The notes beneath the pieces are model-generated. The model was not told where the DNA came from, searched no databases, and was given only the letters and a program-made list of their open reading frames with translations. A program made the position numbers and the translations under genes. From the NCBI GenBank assembly GCA_050084985.1, contig JBITNC010000001.1, forward strand, positions 144,522,001 through 144,586,000: DNA of 64,000 nucleotides, in the 5' to 3' direction. Position 1 is the first letter of the stretch, and every line of letters starts with the position of its first letter. Shown here in pieces: positions 35,667-48,521 of this stretch. The stretch comes from Nageia nagi. Taxonomy: Eukaryota > Pinophyta.

Positions 35667-36142
35667 TGAGTGAATTGAACTATAACATGAACAACTCTAA
35701 ACTCCCAAGATCACATGAAAGCTTACAATACACATCTAACAAACTCACAAAGATAACATAACATGTAAGTGGTTCCTCCAAAAAGGAGTACATCCACGAA
35801 CTAAATCTTTACTTCAATCACAAATACAACTCTCTTACAATCCTCCTAAACACTATCCTCTAGCACAATTTTACTCCATAGATTGGTGAGTGATCACAAA
35901 GAGGGAGCCTTGCATTTATAGGCCAAAAACCCTCTTTGGATCACCCTTTTATCCAATGTACAAAAGCATGACATGCACATCCTTTTACCCAAGGGGCATG
36001 CTCATAACATGGAGTGTAGGACAAGTAACATTATCATATTCACTTAAATACTTAAGGTATCAAATGATACCCTTAAGTACTAGTGAATTTACAAAGAAGA
36101 TTATTACAAAACCTTAACAATAATGCATTATACATTCCAACA
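35667..36142 (-). repeat. Element D 5' LTR (right copy, 476 bp)
   Basis: It is homologous to 27567-28057 but shorter, with a gap of about 13 bp near 35745 and other small changes. It starts TGAGTGAATTG and ends CCAACA on the plus strand, followed by the TTAGG duplication. Confidence 0.92.
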
Positions 36143-36147
36143 TTAGG

Positions 36148-39040
36148 ACCACCTCAATGTTAAGAACTTTAGGTGTTAAGCTTCCTCAGCTTCATAAATG
36201 CTCTATTTATGCCCTTCATGAGAAGTTTGAGTATGCTTCCTTGTGTTTTGAATCCAACCCCATGAGTATTCCTCTCCAACAACATGATGTTGCAATTAGG
36301 CATGAACTCAAGAAAATTGAGGTGTATGAAGTTAAAGGTGCTCAAATTAGAGCTCAACTTCATTGGCTTAAAGTGGATGGTTGGATCTCCAAAGAATTCT
36401 TCTAAAGAATTTGACCCCAAGGTATGTAACCTAATTTAAAGCCATACTTGATAAGGAAACTCAGGTCAAAGAGCCTCCTGATATAACCAAGGCATTTATC
36501 AAGCACTATACTTAGGTCTTCGCTTCTCAAGAATTGATAGGAGTGTCAAAATGATCTTGATGAATGTTGTAGGGTGGTTCCTATTAAGATTTCTTTTACT
36601 CAAAAGGAATCATGTGATTGCCCTCTCACTCTAAAGGATATAAAAGTTTCCTTGGCTTATATGGTGAATAAGAAAGCTCGAAGGTTAGATGACTTCCCAT
36701 GTGAATTCTATAAAGAATTATGGGATGTTGTTGGCCCTAGTCTCTATTGTGTATATCAAGAAGCCCTTCTTACGAGTTTTTTGGGGGTTATCATCAATAA
36801 AGGGAATATTAAATTCATACCCAAGGCAAGGGATCCAAACCTCATTTCCAATTGAAGGCCTATTACTCTTCTCAACTTCAATTATAAAATTATTGCTAAG
36901 GCATTGGCCCTCAAGATTAGATTTTTATGACCCCAGATTATCCATCCAAAATAAACTAGTTTTATCAAGAGCAAATTTATTCTAGTTAATTTCATATCGA
37001 TTTGGGAAGGAATGGAGTGGGCTCACTTCTCTTAGCAAGATGATCTTTTTTTCAAAATTGGTTTTGAGAAAGCTTACGATAAGATTGAGTGGTATCTCAT
37101 TTTGGCTATGTTTAAAGCATTAGGCTTTGGATCAGCCTTTCTTACCTCAGTTCAAATGCTTTTTAGTCATACCTCTATTGTGTTGACTCTTGTTGGGTTA
37201 CAAACCACCTCCATTAGTATTTTCATATTGATCAAACAAGATTTTCCCCTAGCTCCTTCGCTTTATGTGTTAGTAGCAAAAGCCTTCGATATCTACTAGC
37301 AAATAAAGCTTCTCAAAAGCTAGTGTATGAAATCTCCCTTCCTGGGAATATTGGGTAGTTAATTAATGGGCATTTTATCGATGATTATTTTCTTACTCTC
37401 AAATAAGACTAGAATTTTGTTCTTCAAGCTTTTTCTTGTCTTGACACTTTCTACAAAGCTTCTATTTTGACTATCTAATGGCCAAAAACCTCTTGTTATA
37501 GATAAGCTCAATCCGATTATCTTGAATGGCTTACTTCTTTTCAATGGTAATGATTAAAATTTGGAGAAATATTTAAGTTTTTGGGCATTCCCTTTGCTTT
37601 TCAAATCATTTCAACTCAATTATGGGGATATGTTCTTCACAGAGTGGAAAAAAATCTATCCTATTAGATTACCAAAAAGCTTTCTTTAGCAGGCAAATTT
37701 CAAATTTGCTTAAAAATCCTAGCATATACTCATGTTTATTCTTCTTCATGTTGGGTTCCCTCCCAAACATGTTATAAGAAGCTAGAAAAACTTCTTCAAG
37801 ATTTTTTATGGACAAATAAAAAATATAAGAAAGGTTTCATCAAGTTGCTTAGGAATTCTGTTGTCTCCCCAAGAGCTTAGGTGGTATGGGTATTTTTGAA
37901 TATCATTGGTAGGGATTGGCTTTAAATGCCAAATGGATTAACAAAGCTTTGCAAGGATCGTAATCTTGGAAAATACTTTTATGACATTGTATTTCTCAAG
38001 GGCTCCCCCTTGGGAAAAAATGTGGAAGAATATGAATTTTCTTTCAATGGTTGTTACGCTTGTCCCAATTAAAATTGCTAGGTATTTTATCTACAAGAGC
38101 ATTTGGAAAGCTTGGAAAAGCATCAATCAACACCAAGGTGTGGCTCTTACTTCCCTTAATTTATGTGGTCTTTTGTTATTAAGTTGCAAGACCAACCTCT
38201 AGCATCCATTCAATGGATTCGAGCCAAATGTTTCTTCAAAAAAGGGATTGCCTCCCTTTATATTTTTTTTAATCAATCCTCCAAAGGGTGAATCCCTTGG
38301 GAAGATTTAAAGCTGATATATGCTTTGAAACCTAGGGAAAAAGATACTTATAAAACAATTCTTAATTGCACTCCCTTTTTGTTATGGCCTAAGCTTGGGC
38401 AACACTCTCAATTTCCATGGTGGACAGAAAGGAAATGGTTCAAAGATACTCCACTTTTCAGTTCCAATACCAAGATGGGTTATAATTGGCTTTCTCCCAA
38501 TCTACCCATAGTTCCCAAGCTCAATGAGCATTGGTGCATCATCTCCTTTAATTCTCAACGGAATACTCAATTTAAGATGTTATGGGCCAAATATATTGAA
38601 CCAAAATAGGCTTATTTCACCTGAAGTTTAATTTTTTAAGATTTTCCTATAGGAAAAAGAATTACGCATCTAGGGTTTTTCAACCCTTTATGTTTGTTCT
38701 ACAATTTTGAAGAATCAATTATGCACCTATTTTGGCACTATGGTAAGGCTAAAAAGGCTTTGAGTTAGATGAATTCCTTTCTCCAACACTTCTTGCAATT
38801 ACCTCTTTCTTACCATCACAATCTCCTTGGATACCCCTCAAATTTTTTTTGAGCCTTTGGAAGACTTATGGAATATTTTCAAATTTAGAATCATGTTCCA
38901 TTTGTGGAAAGAATAAAATGCAATTATTTTTTCTAGGAAATTTTCTTCTAAAAATGTTTCTTTGGTTTATAAGCTAACTATTTTATATAATATTTATTTT
39001 TAGATTAATGACCAAGTTAACAAGGTCACCCTAAAGGATA
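36148..39040 (+). pseudogene. LINE ORF2 relic: reverse transcriptase part
   Basis: The RT domain of a plant L1-type LINE is readable across frame changes. The linker AQLHWLKVDGWISKEFF is at about 36340-36400. DIKVSLAYMVNKKARRLDDFPCEFYKELWDVVG follows at about 36635-36730, then RPITLLNFNYKIIAKALALKI, then FEKAYDKIEW (about 37060-37090), then PLAPSLYVLVAKA (about 37245-37280). The catalytic FADD equivalent near 37370 reads FIDD. Downstream, WLTSF...FLGIPF and FLWTNKKYKKG (about 37800) fit the post-RT region, and decayed sequence continues to about 39040. A poly-A-like string at about 39881-39887 might be the tail, but I am unsure. Confidence 0.75.
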
Positions 39041-39134
39041 GTCATATGTAGGAGCTCATAAGCCACTAGGAAAACACTCTATGTTCAATGAGTTGAGTCC
39101 CCCCTCCCCAGTTTGTCGAGAGCACTCATAATCT

Positions 39135-41700
39135 ATGCAACACTATCACCCTCCCCAAGGGATCAAGACCAGAATTATGCCCACAGATCTTGCTCATCAC
39201 CTCAAAATCAATGGAATCCTCCTCCCACTATTAGGTGGATTACTCAAGGGTGGGATTCTATTCCCAGATTTCCTTAACAACTTAACTAGGGTGATCAACC
39301 AAGATCCTCCAACCATAATGATAACTAGGTTATCCAGATGGATGGTGATGGCGATGACATAACTGTTGGATGGTCAAATCTAGTGAATTTTGTAATTAAT
39401 GAAGAAAAGGATATGATAGATGGGTGGGTTGCTTAGTATTTTACTATTGATCACATGTTAGATGGTCCAAATTGGCATGATATTTGAGAAACATTAAAGA
39501 ATACACACTGGTCATGGATCCCTTCTAATGTGTAGAAGCATAGCGAGGACATGACAAATGTTCAAACTATTAATGAGCCAACCAATTCGGTGTTAGCTAG
39601 CACTTATTTTACTGATATCCCCCTCTTCTTAATGATGTTAAATGAATTCGCATTGATCACCAATAGTGGTGAAGTTGTAATGCATTTTTTTAATGTTTAG
39701 ACAATTATGATGGTGATTCTGTGAAATACTAAGTGGGTGGTAGGTAAATTTTTAAGAGGTTCTTGCCTAGTGGTCGTGTGAAAAGTTGTTACTTTTTTGT
39801 TATCGTGCAAAATGCAATGTAATTTTCTTCACCCACACATGTTTGCATGATTTAGTTTTTATTTATATTAAGCTCTATCAGTAAAAAAATATTGACTTGG
39901 CAAGGTGGGTGGGGAGACTAACGTTCCACATAAATTTGACACTCTCGATGCTTGAGATCGTCATGTTAATCATAGGAGCAATAAGCCCATGGATTACTAT
40001 AGCAAATGCCACTTCAACTTACACATGTTTGGGGTTCGAGGGTATGGACACCACATGCTCCAAAAGGGATAGCTAGAGATTATATAGGAAGATCGTAGAT
40101 ATACCATGAATTGAAACACTAAGAACCATCGATAACATTTATGATCAGATGAACAACATGATATATGTAGGGTGGCATCACCTCCATGATAAGTTTGGCA
40201 ATTTTGTGCAATACATGTCCACTATCACTCTTTTATTCTTAAGAAAATTATATTCTTGTAATCTGATTAGAACTATGCTAGGCCAAAAAAGATTGGATCC
40301 AACTAATGGCAAGACTTTTCGGGAGGACCCAGTTGTGTGGGAAATCTTGTGTAATGGTAATATTCAAGGCTTCATGTATTTTCTCCAAGGGCATAATAAA
40401 AATTTATCCCGATAGGTTATCGAGTCTTGGGATGAAGGAAGGGTCATTGTAGATGGGTTAGATTTTACAATTAGTGCAAGCTTGATTGGTGCAGCTATGG
40501 GCATGGCAAATAAGGAATTTGACACTTCAGGGATGTACGTACCTCATAATCCAACATATTGAACTTCTTAGATGATGGGGAGTTAATGCTAACCAAAATG
40601 AAGTCTAGCTACCAAGTAAGTTATCTGGTTTATCCTTGGAATAAAGTTGTAGTAGCACTTTGCAAGTTATTTACCTTTGAAGGACATCATTCAAAGGTTG
40701 AAGGTTACCATTTTGTACTAATGGCACATTTTAGAGGGAAGCTTCAGGTAAACCTCCCCTACTTTTTGTATAATTCTCTTAATTCATATATTCGTACAAA
40801 TTAAGGGTAAATTCCCCCTCACCAAGGTCTTATCAAGATCCTAGTTGAATTTGCTCATAGTAGAGCCCAAGTTGTGGAACCACTTTGCCAAAGACCTCCA
40901 TTCCCCCCATGCTAACCACCTCGCCAACACCACCACCTCTTCCCCCAAGACCATGTCCCTCGTGGCCCCAACAACCACCACCCTATCCTCCTCCACCCCC
41001 ACCACCACCTTCACCTCCCCCACCTCTTCCTCCTTCATCTCCTTATTAAGCCAAAAACCCATCCCTGACTTGAGATACTCCACCTCCTCTATCTCCCTCT
41101 AAATCACTTACTACAGTCACCATCTCTTCAAACTTTAAGGTTTCAATAAGAGATGCAATAGAGTTACTAGCTTCGATGGGTGAGGTAGAGATTGAAGAGT
41201 AGCTCCATGGAAGGAGCCATTTGAAGAATATGGTATTGTATGATATCAAGGACCAATCTGAAGGAGCAAAGGTAGAAGGCCAGAAGAGAAAATTTAGCTA
41301 CTTGCTCCCCACATAATTGGGCTTCACGGTTGCAAACTTTTGGGAGTCTCATGCGATTCACTAGTCCATCAAATAAGTTTATGATGATGAAAATGTGCAG
41401 AGAGAAGGGAAATAGAAGATTCACATAATGAAGACAACCATCAAGAGGCTATCGAAAAGCATTCCTCTAGATAGTTCATTTGATCAACAAGAGAACATTA
41501 TCAAGGCTAGGTGGGACTTTATGCAAAAGATGAAGAATGATATGGCCAGTGAAAGATAGATAATGGAGATGGATACTTATGCTTATGTGACTGATCTCTA
41601 CTCTCTTTTTGGGTACCATAGATGGATGGATCATCCTTCCAAAGCTAGAAGTGATATGTAGGATATTGTAGATAGTTACTTTTTCAATGATATATCATAA
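39135..41700 (+). pseudogene. Decayed coding relic of unknown family
   Basis: Protein-like text appears in changing frames. At 40149-40500 it includes HDKFGNFVQYMSTITLLFLR, REDPVVWEILCNGNIQGFM, and VIESWDEGRVIVDGLDFTIS. At 40559-40870 it includes MKSSYQVSYLVYPWNK and LPYFLYNSLNSYI followed by KFPLTKVLIKILVEFAH. A Pro/Thr/Ser-rich stretch follows at 40860-41100, then further fragments to about 41690. The spacing and style resemble the large uncharacterised ORFs that accompany some plant retrotransposons, but I do not recognise a named domain. It may be part of an unrelated element next to the LINE. Confidence 0.4.
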
Positions 41701-42233
41701 TTTTTGTAAGAACATATTTTTGGGCCTTGTATAAAAAATCATTGTTAACATAATTTTACCTTTTACCAAAAAAAAAACCATTGACCAATATATTATAAAA
41801 AATAACTTAAACCAAACAAAAATATGTATTCAGATCCAACTATAGTAAGGACTTTAGAGGCTCTCAAAGTATTAAGGCTATGGAATATAGAGAAATAAAT
41901 AATATATGATCTCAATGACATATACTATATTAAACAATGACTCTTAGAATGATGATATTTTAGTAGTATAATATCTATAAGATTTAGTAATAGTATAATA
42001 TCCACAAAACTCAGTTTATATGCTAAATATTTAACAAAATATGATAATCATTGTAATAAACTAAAATCCACAACATATCATAATCTATAACATGTATCAT
42101 AAATATAATTTGAGTGCTCTTTGAAGAATTATATATATTAGAAAATTCATCATGTTAAATTTAGAGATTATAAATTCAGAAAAAAAAAAAAGTAAGAAAA
42201 AATATATATTTAAGTAATATTCTTGTTGGAATG
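41701..42233. other. AT-rich spacer with A-tract
   Basis: I see no gene. An A10 run after CCTTTTACC (about 41768-41778) could be the poly-A tail of a retroposed element ending here. The last five bases (ATTCT, 42229-42233) are the left target duplication of element E. Confidence 0.4.
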
Positions 42234-42720
42234 TATAATACATTATTGTAAAGGTTATGTAATAATCTTCTATGTAAGTTCACTAATACTTAAGGGTATC
42301 ATTTGATACCTTGAGTATTTAAGTGAATATGATAATGTAACTTGTCCTACACTCCATGTCATGAGCATGCCCTTTGGGTAAAAGGGAGTGCATATCATGC
42401 CTTTGTACATTGGGTAAAAGGGTGATCCAAATAGAGATTTTGGCCTATAAATAGAAGGCTCCCTCTTTGTTATTACACCAATTTTTGAAGTAAAGTTATG
42501 CTATAAGATAGTGTTTTGAAGAAAAGTTTTGGAGGATTGTAAGAGTTCATATTTGAGATTAAGAGAGATCTAATTAGTGGATATACTCCTAGTTGGAGGA
42601 ACCACTTACATCTTGTGTTATCTTTGTGAGATTGCTTAGTGAGTTTGTTAGATGTGTATTGTGAGCTTTCAAGTGATCTTGGGAGTTTAGAGTTGTTTAT
42701 GTTATATTTCAATCCTCACA
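42234..42720 (+). repeat. Element E 5' LTR (about 487 bp)
   Basis: It starts TGTTGGAATG and ends CTCACA just before the primer site. The U3 hairpin lies at 42285-42320 and the TATA box TATAAATA near 42447. The exact right end could be two bases earlier. Confidence 0.92.
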
Positions 42721-44968
42721 TTTGGTATCAGAGCTCCTTGGAGGCTCCTATTCACTTCCTTGGTTTGGAAACTCATGTTCAACTTGGAGGTCTTCAAACT
42801 TCATCCTAATTTTGATTGGTGAGGTAAAACTATTTCAAGGTATAACCTCCTATTTTTTTAATACCTCTTTTTATGTGTTGCAATTTCTCATTGAAAATTT
42901 GTGTATCGTTACATTGCTATGCAATTTTACTAACATATATACTAGTTTTTTTTTTGTAATTTTTTATATATAGCAAAATAGTGTAATTGTGGTTTATACC
43001 AACATTTTTTATGTTAGCTACAATTTTTTGTGTACAAAAATTGCTCTATATATATATTGCTATAGTGGCTAATAAAATTGCAATAAGATATAATTTTGTT
43101 GGTTATTTAATTTGTTCTTGCAATTTTTTTTTACAAATTGCTTATTAAAATTGATACAATTTTGTTAAATCAATTTTTTTAATATACAACACTTGTGAAG
43201 TATTGCAAATATATATATATAATTTTTAGCTATTTTTTTATAAATAAAAAAGAGAAATTACAAGTTTTTTGTAGTTAAAAAGATAACTTTTTTTTCAAAA
43301 TTCTCATTATCCTATATAAAAAAAAGCCCTAACTAGGCTTGGCAGCGCACAGGGCTCATAGCCTCCGCCGCTTGCATGCTTAGGAATTAAATTTTTAAGT
43401 TAATGTTGCATGCTTAGGACTTAAATTTTTAAGTTAAAATGATACATGCTTATGCTTAGCACTTAAATTTTTCAAAGTTAAAATGACGCATGCTTATGCT
43501 TAGTGCTTAAATTTTTTAAGTTAAAATGATGCATGCTTATGCTTAGTACTCAAATTTTTTAAGTTAATGATACATGCTTAGAACTTAATTTTTTTTAGTG
43601 ATGCATGCTTATTACTTAAAATCTTAAGTTATAATGATCTTGTGCAAAATTAGGAATGATATAAAAGATGTCCTTTAGGGGTTGGTAAACAAAACCCATT
43701 GGACACTTAGGTTTCAAATTGAATAGATGATGTTTTACTTATACTCTTTTACTACATATTTTGAATTTTGCTTTATTTGTTTATGCAAACAAAAATGCAA
43801 ATATTGAAATGAACAACTCCTTATAATGAACACATCCACACGTATATTCTGCAATATGACTTGTTTGGGGAGCCATAAGGTGAGGACAGGCAGACTGGAG
43901 CTTTTAAGTTTGATGATCCACATGGTGAAAAGTGTGTACTTCTCAATGAAAGATTTAAAGTATAAACTAAACAACTCTATATTCCTATGATCACTTGAAA
44001 GCTCACAATACACATCAAACAAACTCACAAAGTAATCTCACAAAGATAACACAAGATGTAAGTGGTTCCTCCAACTAGGATTACATCCACTAACTAGAGC
44101 TTTCTTCTTAGCAAATATGAACTCTTACAATCCTCCTACACTTTTCTTCTAAACACTATCCTATAGCATAATTTTATTCCACAAATTAGTGTATGATCAC
44201 AAAGAAGGAGCCTTCTATTTATAAGCCAAAATCCCTATTTGGATCATCCTTTTATCCAATGTACAAAAACATGACATGCACATCCTTTTACCCAAGGGGC
44301 ATGCTCATGACATGGAGTGTAGGACAAGTTACATTATCATGTTCATTTAAATACTTAAGGTATCAAATGATACCCTTAAGTATTAGTGAACTTACATAGA
44401 AAATTTAATACAAACTTTTACAATAATGCATTATACATTCCAACACTTAATTGCCCTTAAGTCCTCTATTGTTCTGGACATAACTCCAATAGGTGGAGAA
44501 GTATGTGTGTAGTGATACCACATGTTCACTCATCTATTTAAGAATTATCTTGATAACCTAGGAGGATAACTTAAAACTTAATCAAGATTAATAATTTAGT
44601 TAATATAGTAAACATCATACATTTGAAAAATAGTAGATACTTCTATTTGTGAGAGTATAATACTAACCAAGACAAACTGGTTGAGGATTGGTAGTACTTG
44701 GGCTCCTCTTGTGTGGGCATCCAAGTGAAGGCCTAATTTTAGACAAGAAAATAAACCTCAATAATGTCACTCTACATCTATTATTCTTGAGATGAAAAAT
44801 GTATTTAGGTACATGGATTATTATTTGAGTTGTAAAACATTTGCACTAGTGAATCAAATCAAGCGTATCTTAGTAAATTAAATGTAACATGTACTTGGTT
44901 AAAATTTAACATATAATGTTGTTTATTAAACCACATGCTTATTACTTTTTCACATCCTTGTTTAGCAA
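42721..44968 (+). other. Element E 5' leader
   Basis: The proximal half (42735-43315) aligns with the leader of B. In place of B's long C/T-rich block there are only about 55 GC-richer bases (about 43325-43378), followed by the TGCATGCTTA repeats (43370-43620) and the conserved distal block. The distal block is split by the antisense solo LTR at 43947-44445. Confidence 0.75.
43947..44445 (-). repeat. Antisense solo LTR inside the leader of E
   Basis: A 499-bp sequence starts TGAAAGATTT and ends CCAACA on the plus strand, homologous in reverse to the LTRs of B, D and E. The flanking 5-mers are CTCAA (43942-43946) and CTTAA (44446-44450), a target duplication with one change. Removing it restores the conserved leader text seen in B (ACTTCTCAATTGCCC). 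No internal sequence remains, so the element was lost by LTR-LTR recombination. Confidence 0.9.
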
Positions 44969-47900
44969 ATGGGAGACTCCTTTTACCTAAACACATTATT
45001 AATGATTCCAACTTTGAGATTTGGGAACCTCAGATGAGAGCTAAATTACAGGAAAGGAAGCTTTGACAAACAGTGAATGAGAACTTTGTACCTCCTACAG
45101 ATGAGAAGGCACTAGAGGCTTACAACATAAAGAATGAGTTGGCAATCTCTATGATCTTTTGTGTAGTTTTAAATGATATGCTCATGATGATTTCCTCTTC
45201 AACCTCGATAAATGAAGCTTGGGATAAGCTTAAGTAAATCTACCTTGGTTCAAAGTTTTCAAGAAGGTTTACCATTCTCCAAAAGTTACTTCAATCTCAT
45301 CAGGGGGAAAATGAAAATGTTACCATCTATTTCAATAAAATCATTGATCTAAGGATCTAACTTGTTGCTTGTGGATGCAATTGGATCAACGATGAGTTCA
45401 TGGTCTTCATCATTCTCCAAAGCTTTTCTTCAAATTTTGGTAACTTTGTGATAGTTATGGAAATAAGGCTTGATGATGATGAAGAAGTCTTCTCCCTTTA
45501 TAACCTTTCTAGGATTCTTTTAAAGCATGAGAAAATCCTTAACAAAAGGTGTTAATTTCTTCTCCTAAGAATAATAATGTTGCTCTTAAAGCAATCAAAC
45601 TTCCTTTCAAGAAGAAGTTCAACCATCAAAAGAAATCTTATCCTTCTTCCTCCAAAAGGTTTGAGAAAAAAAGCAATGGCAACAATAGCAACAGGAACAA
45701 TGAAAAAAATAGGAACAACAACAACAGTAGTAGGAATAATGGTAATAATAACCACTTCAAGCAAAGAGATGGAAAAGGCAAAGCAAACAATCCATATCTT
45801 AAGAAAAAGTTTGATGGTAATTGTAACTATTATGGTATCTAAGGTCACAAAGAAATTGATTGCTACAAAAATAAAAGAGAGGAAAAGAACAAAGGTAATG
45901 AAAATGTAAAGAACTTAAAAAAAAAAATATTCAAGCTGGTTTTGCTACGATGCTCTACTCCATGTCTTGCACTTTTTTGTCTAATTGGATTGTTGACTTT
46001 GGCTGCACTAATCGCCTATGCTTTGAAAAGGATAAGTTTGAGAACATTTACAAGTATAAAAAAGATGCGATTGTGATAGGTGACAACTTTATCCTTGAAG
46101 TACAAGGCATTGGAAGTGTGTTGATTCACAAGAAGGTTCTTGAAAATGTGCTTTATGTTTCTAAGCTTAGGATGAACATTCTTTTCATGATTCAAGTTGC
46201 AAGGAAAGGATACTCATTTGAGTTCAACTCTCAATCTTGGTGCATGAAGAAAGGACTTGCCACTTTGGTTAAAGGATCAGTGAAAGATGATCTCTACATT
46301 ATGGATCAAGTTCCATCAAAAGTTATGTCTTACTTCAAATGTGTGTTCTAGAGGAAATCTTTAGCACCAATGTTTAGGGCACCTTAACCACAAGAGTATT
46401 CAAGTCATGAAAAATCAAGAATTTATAGAAGGTTTACCTTTAATTTTTCCTTCAATTGGTCTATGCAAGAAGTGCATTCTTGGCAAGATGCATATACAAA
46501 AGTTTGTAAAAGATAAAGTAACAAGAGCATCTCAACCTTTTCAACTTGTGCATTCAAATTTGATGAATCCATTTTAGACTAAGTCACTTGGATGAGCATC
46601 TTATGTCTTGACCTTCATTGATGACTTTAGTAGAATGACCTTTGGGTATCTATTTGAGCACAAAGATTAAACCTTTGAGAGTTTTAAATTTTTTAAAGCC
46701 TTTATTGAGAATCAAACTAACCTTAAAATCAAGATGTTGAGATTAGATAATGGGGGAGAATATAATAATAATGAGTTCAATGATGATTATGCTAAGTATG
46801 GAATCAAGAGGCAATTTTTAATTCCTTGCACTCCTTAATAGAATGGTGTTGTCGAAAGGAAAAATAAAATAATTATGGAAATGATTAGATGCATGTTGGG
46901 TAATCTTTCTATTTTTTTGTGGGATGAAGGAGTAAGCACTACTATTTACACCTTGAATAGGTGTCCCACAAAAGTCGTTCAGGGTAAAACTCCTTTTGAG
47001 GTATGGTTAGGAAGAAAACCTAACATTTCACACCTTAAGGTGTTTGGTTGTGAAGCATTCTCCTCCATTATTTCTAAGAAAAGGAAGAAGTTAGATAAAA
47101 GGGTTGAAAAATGAATCTTTATGGGTTATGATAGTCAACATGGAGGCTATAGGCTCTACTCTCAATCCTACAAAGCTATGTTTGTTTCAAGGGATGTAAA
47201 GTTCAATAAACTTCTTAAAGAATTTGCTTTTAATGAGGATGTTGATAATCCAGATGACTCGTCAGTTGCTCTTGGCTAGTTGGATATTGATATAAATAAT
47301 TCACCTTAGGAATAAAATTCTCCAACATAAAGAGTAACAAGGAGAATGTCCTTGAATAAATCATTATTTACCAAGATTGACAATAAGCATGAGCCCACAT
47401 CCTTCAAAGAAGCTTCAAAGCACAAGTGTTAGATGGAAGCCATGAAAGTGGAGTATGAGCCACTTATGAAAAATAAAACTTAAGACTTGGTTCCTTATCC
47501 TAATGAGAAGAATGTGATTAGCAATAAGTGGATCTACAACGTCAAATTCAATTTAGTTAGAGATATTGAGAAATACAAGGCAAAGTTAGTAGCCAAAGGT
47601 TTTGGTTAGAAATACGATGTAGATTATGAGAAAACCTTTGCTCTCGTGTTAAAGATGTCTACTATGAAAATTATCCTTGCTCTTTCTGCAACTCAAGGAT
47701 GGAAAGTTTTTCAACTTGACATCAAAAGTGCATTTCTCAATGGTGACTTAGATGTGGAAATCTTCATGAATCAACTAGAAAGGTTCATTGTAGAAGGCAA
47801 AGAGTCCTTTGTATGCAAGATAAAGAAGTCATTATATGGACGTAAGTAAGCACCTAGATCCTGGTACAGGAAGATTTCAAGGTATTTTATAGACATTAGT

Positions 47901-48521
47901 TTCTCCAAGTGTTTTTCAAACTTCAATTTATATGTGGTCACTCAAGGAAAAGATATGGTATTTATTCTCCTTTATGTGGATGATCTTTTGATTACTATGA
48001 ACAATGATGAAATCATTCAAGAGTGCATATCTAAACTTAAGGCCACATTTGAAATGATTGATCTTGTTCTCTTACACTACTATCTTAGATTGCAAGTGTA
48101 TCAATACAAAGATTGTACTTATCTCAGTCAATCTAAGTATATATCAAACATCTTACAAAAGTTTAGAATGGAAGAGTGTAGATATGTTGCGATCTCAGTC
48201 TCTCCTAGAATCATTGTGTATCTAAGCTCCAACTTTTAGTTGGCTAATGCTACAACTTACAGATAATTAATTGGTAATCTTTTGTATTTGACTATATCTA
48301 GGCCATATACTATCTTTGCAGTGAATCTGATGGCACGATTCATGTAGAAACCTTATGTTGAGAACCTCAATGCTGTTAAGTAAATTTTGAGGTATGTTGC
48401 AGGGATAAAGGATCTTGCTCTCAAGCATTCTAAGTTGCCCTTGTTGTTCTCTCAAGGTTCTCAAATTCTGACTATGGAGGAGATAGAGATGATAAAAAAT
48501 TAACCTCTGCATTGATATCAT
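44969..48521 (+). pseudogene. Element E gag-pol polyprotein (broken, RNase H truncated)
   Basis: Gag starts at 44969 (MGDS, then a frameshift) and includes the UBN2-like region (LLQSHQGENENV, about 45285-45320). The Asn-rich tail and a zinc knuckle with Tyr for one Cys and an internal stop follow at about 45820-45870. The protease frame at 45950-46351 has WIVDFGCTNRLCFEKDKFENIYKYKK, so DSG has become DFG. Integrase is at about 46360-47240 and RT at about 47450-48290, with LDIKSAFLNGDL and an intact YVDD (LLYVDDLLIT). RNase H stops after DRDD near 48500, where the deletion begins. Stops occur at many Gln, Trp and Arg positions. Confidence 0.9.

Larger units (their letters stand above)
27567..36142 (-). 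mobile_element. Element D: Ty1/copia retrotransposon in antisense, inserted in the LINE
   Basis: It is on the minus strand and flanked by perfect TTAGG duplications (27562-27566 and 36143-36147). Its LTR type is that of B and E. All modules are present in order (gag, zinc knuckle, protease, integrase, RT, RNase H), so it is structurally the most complete sibling, but many stops and frameshifts kill it. Primer site and polypurine tract are recognisable. Removing D joins the LINE endonuclease region to the LINE RT region. Confidence 0.94.

Noticed and set aside
40845-41102. Thr/Ser/Pro-rich 85-codon frame as a gene
   Set aside because: Low-complexity composition; it fits better as the tail of the decayed relic or as chance, and the opposite strand is also open.
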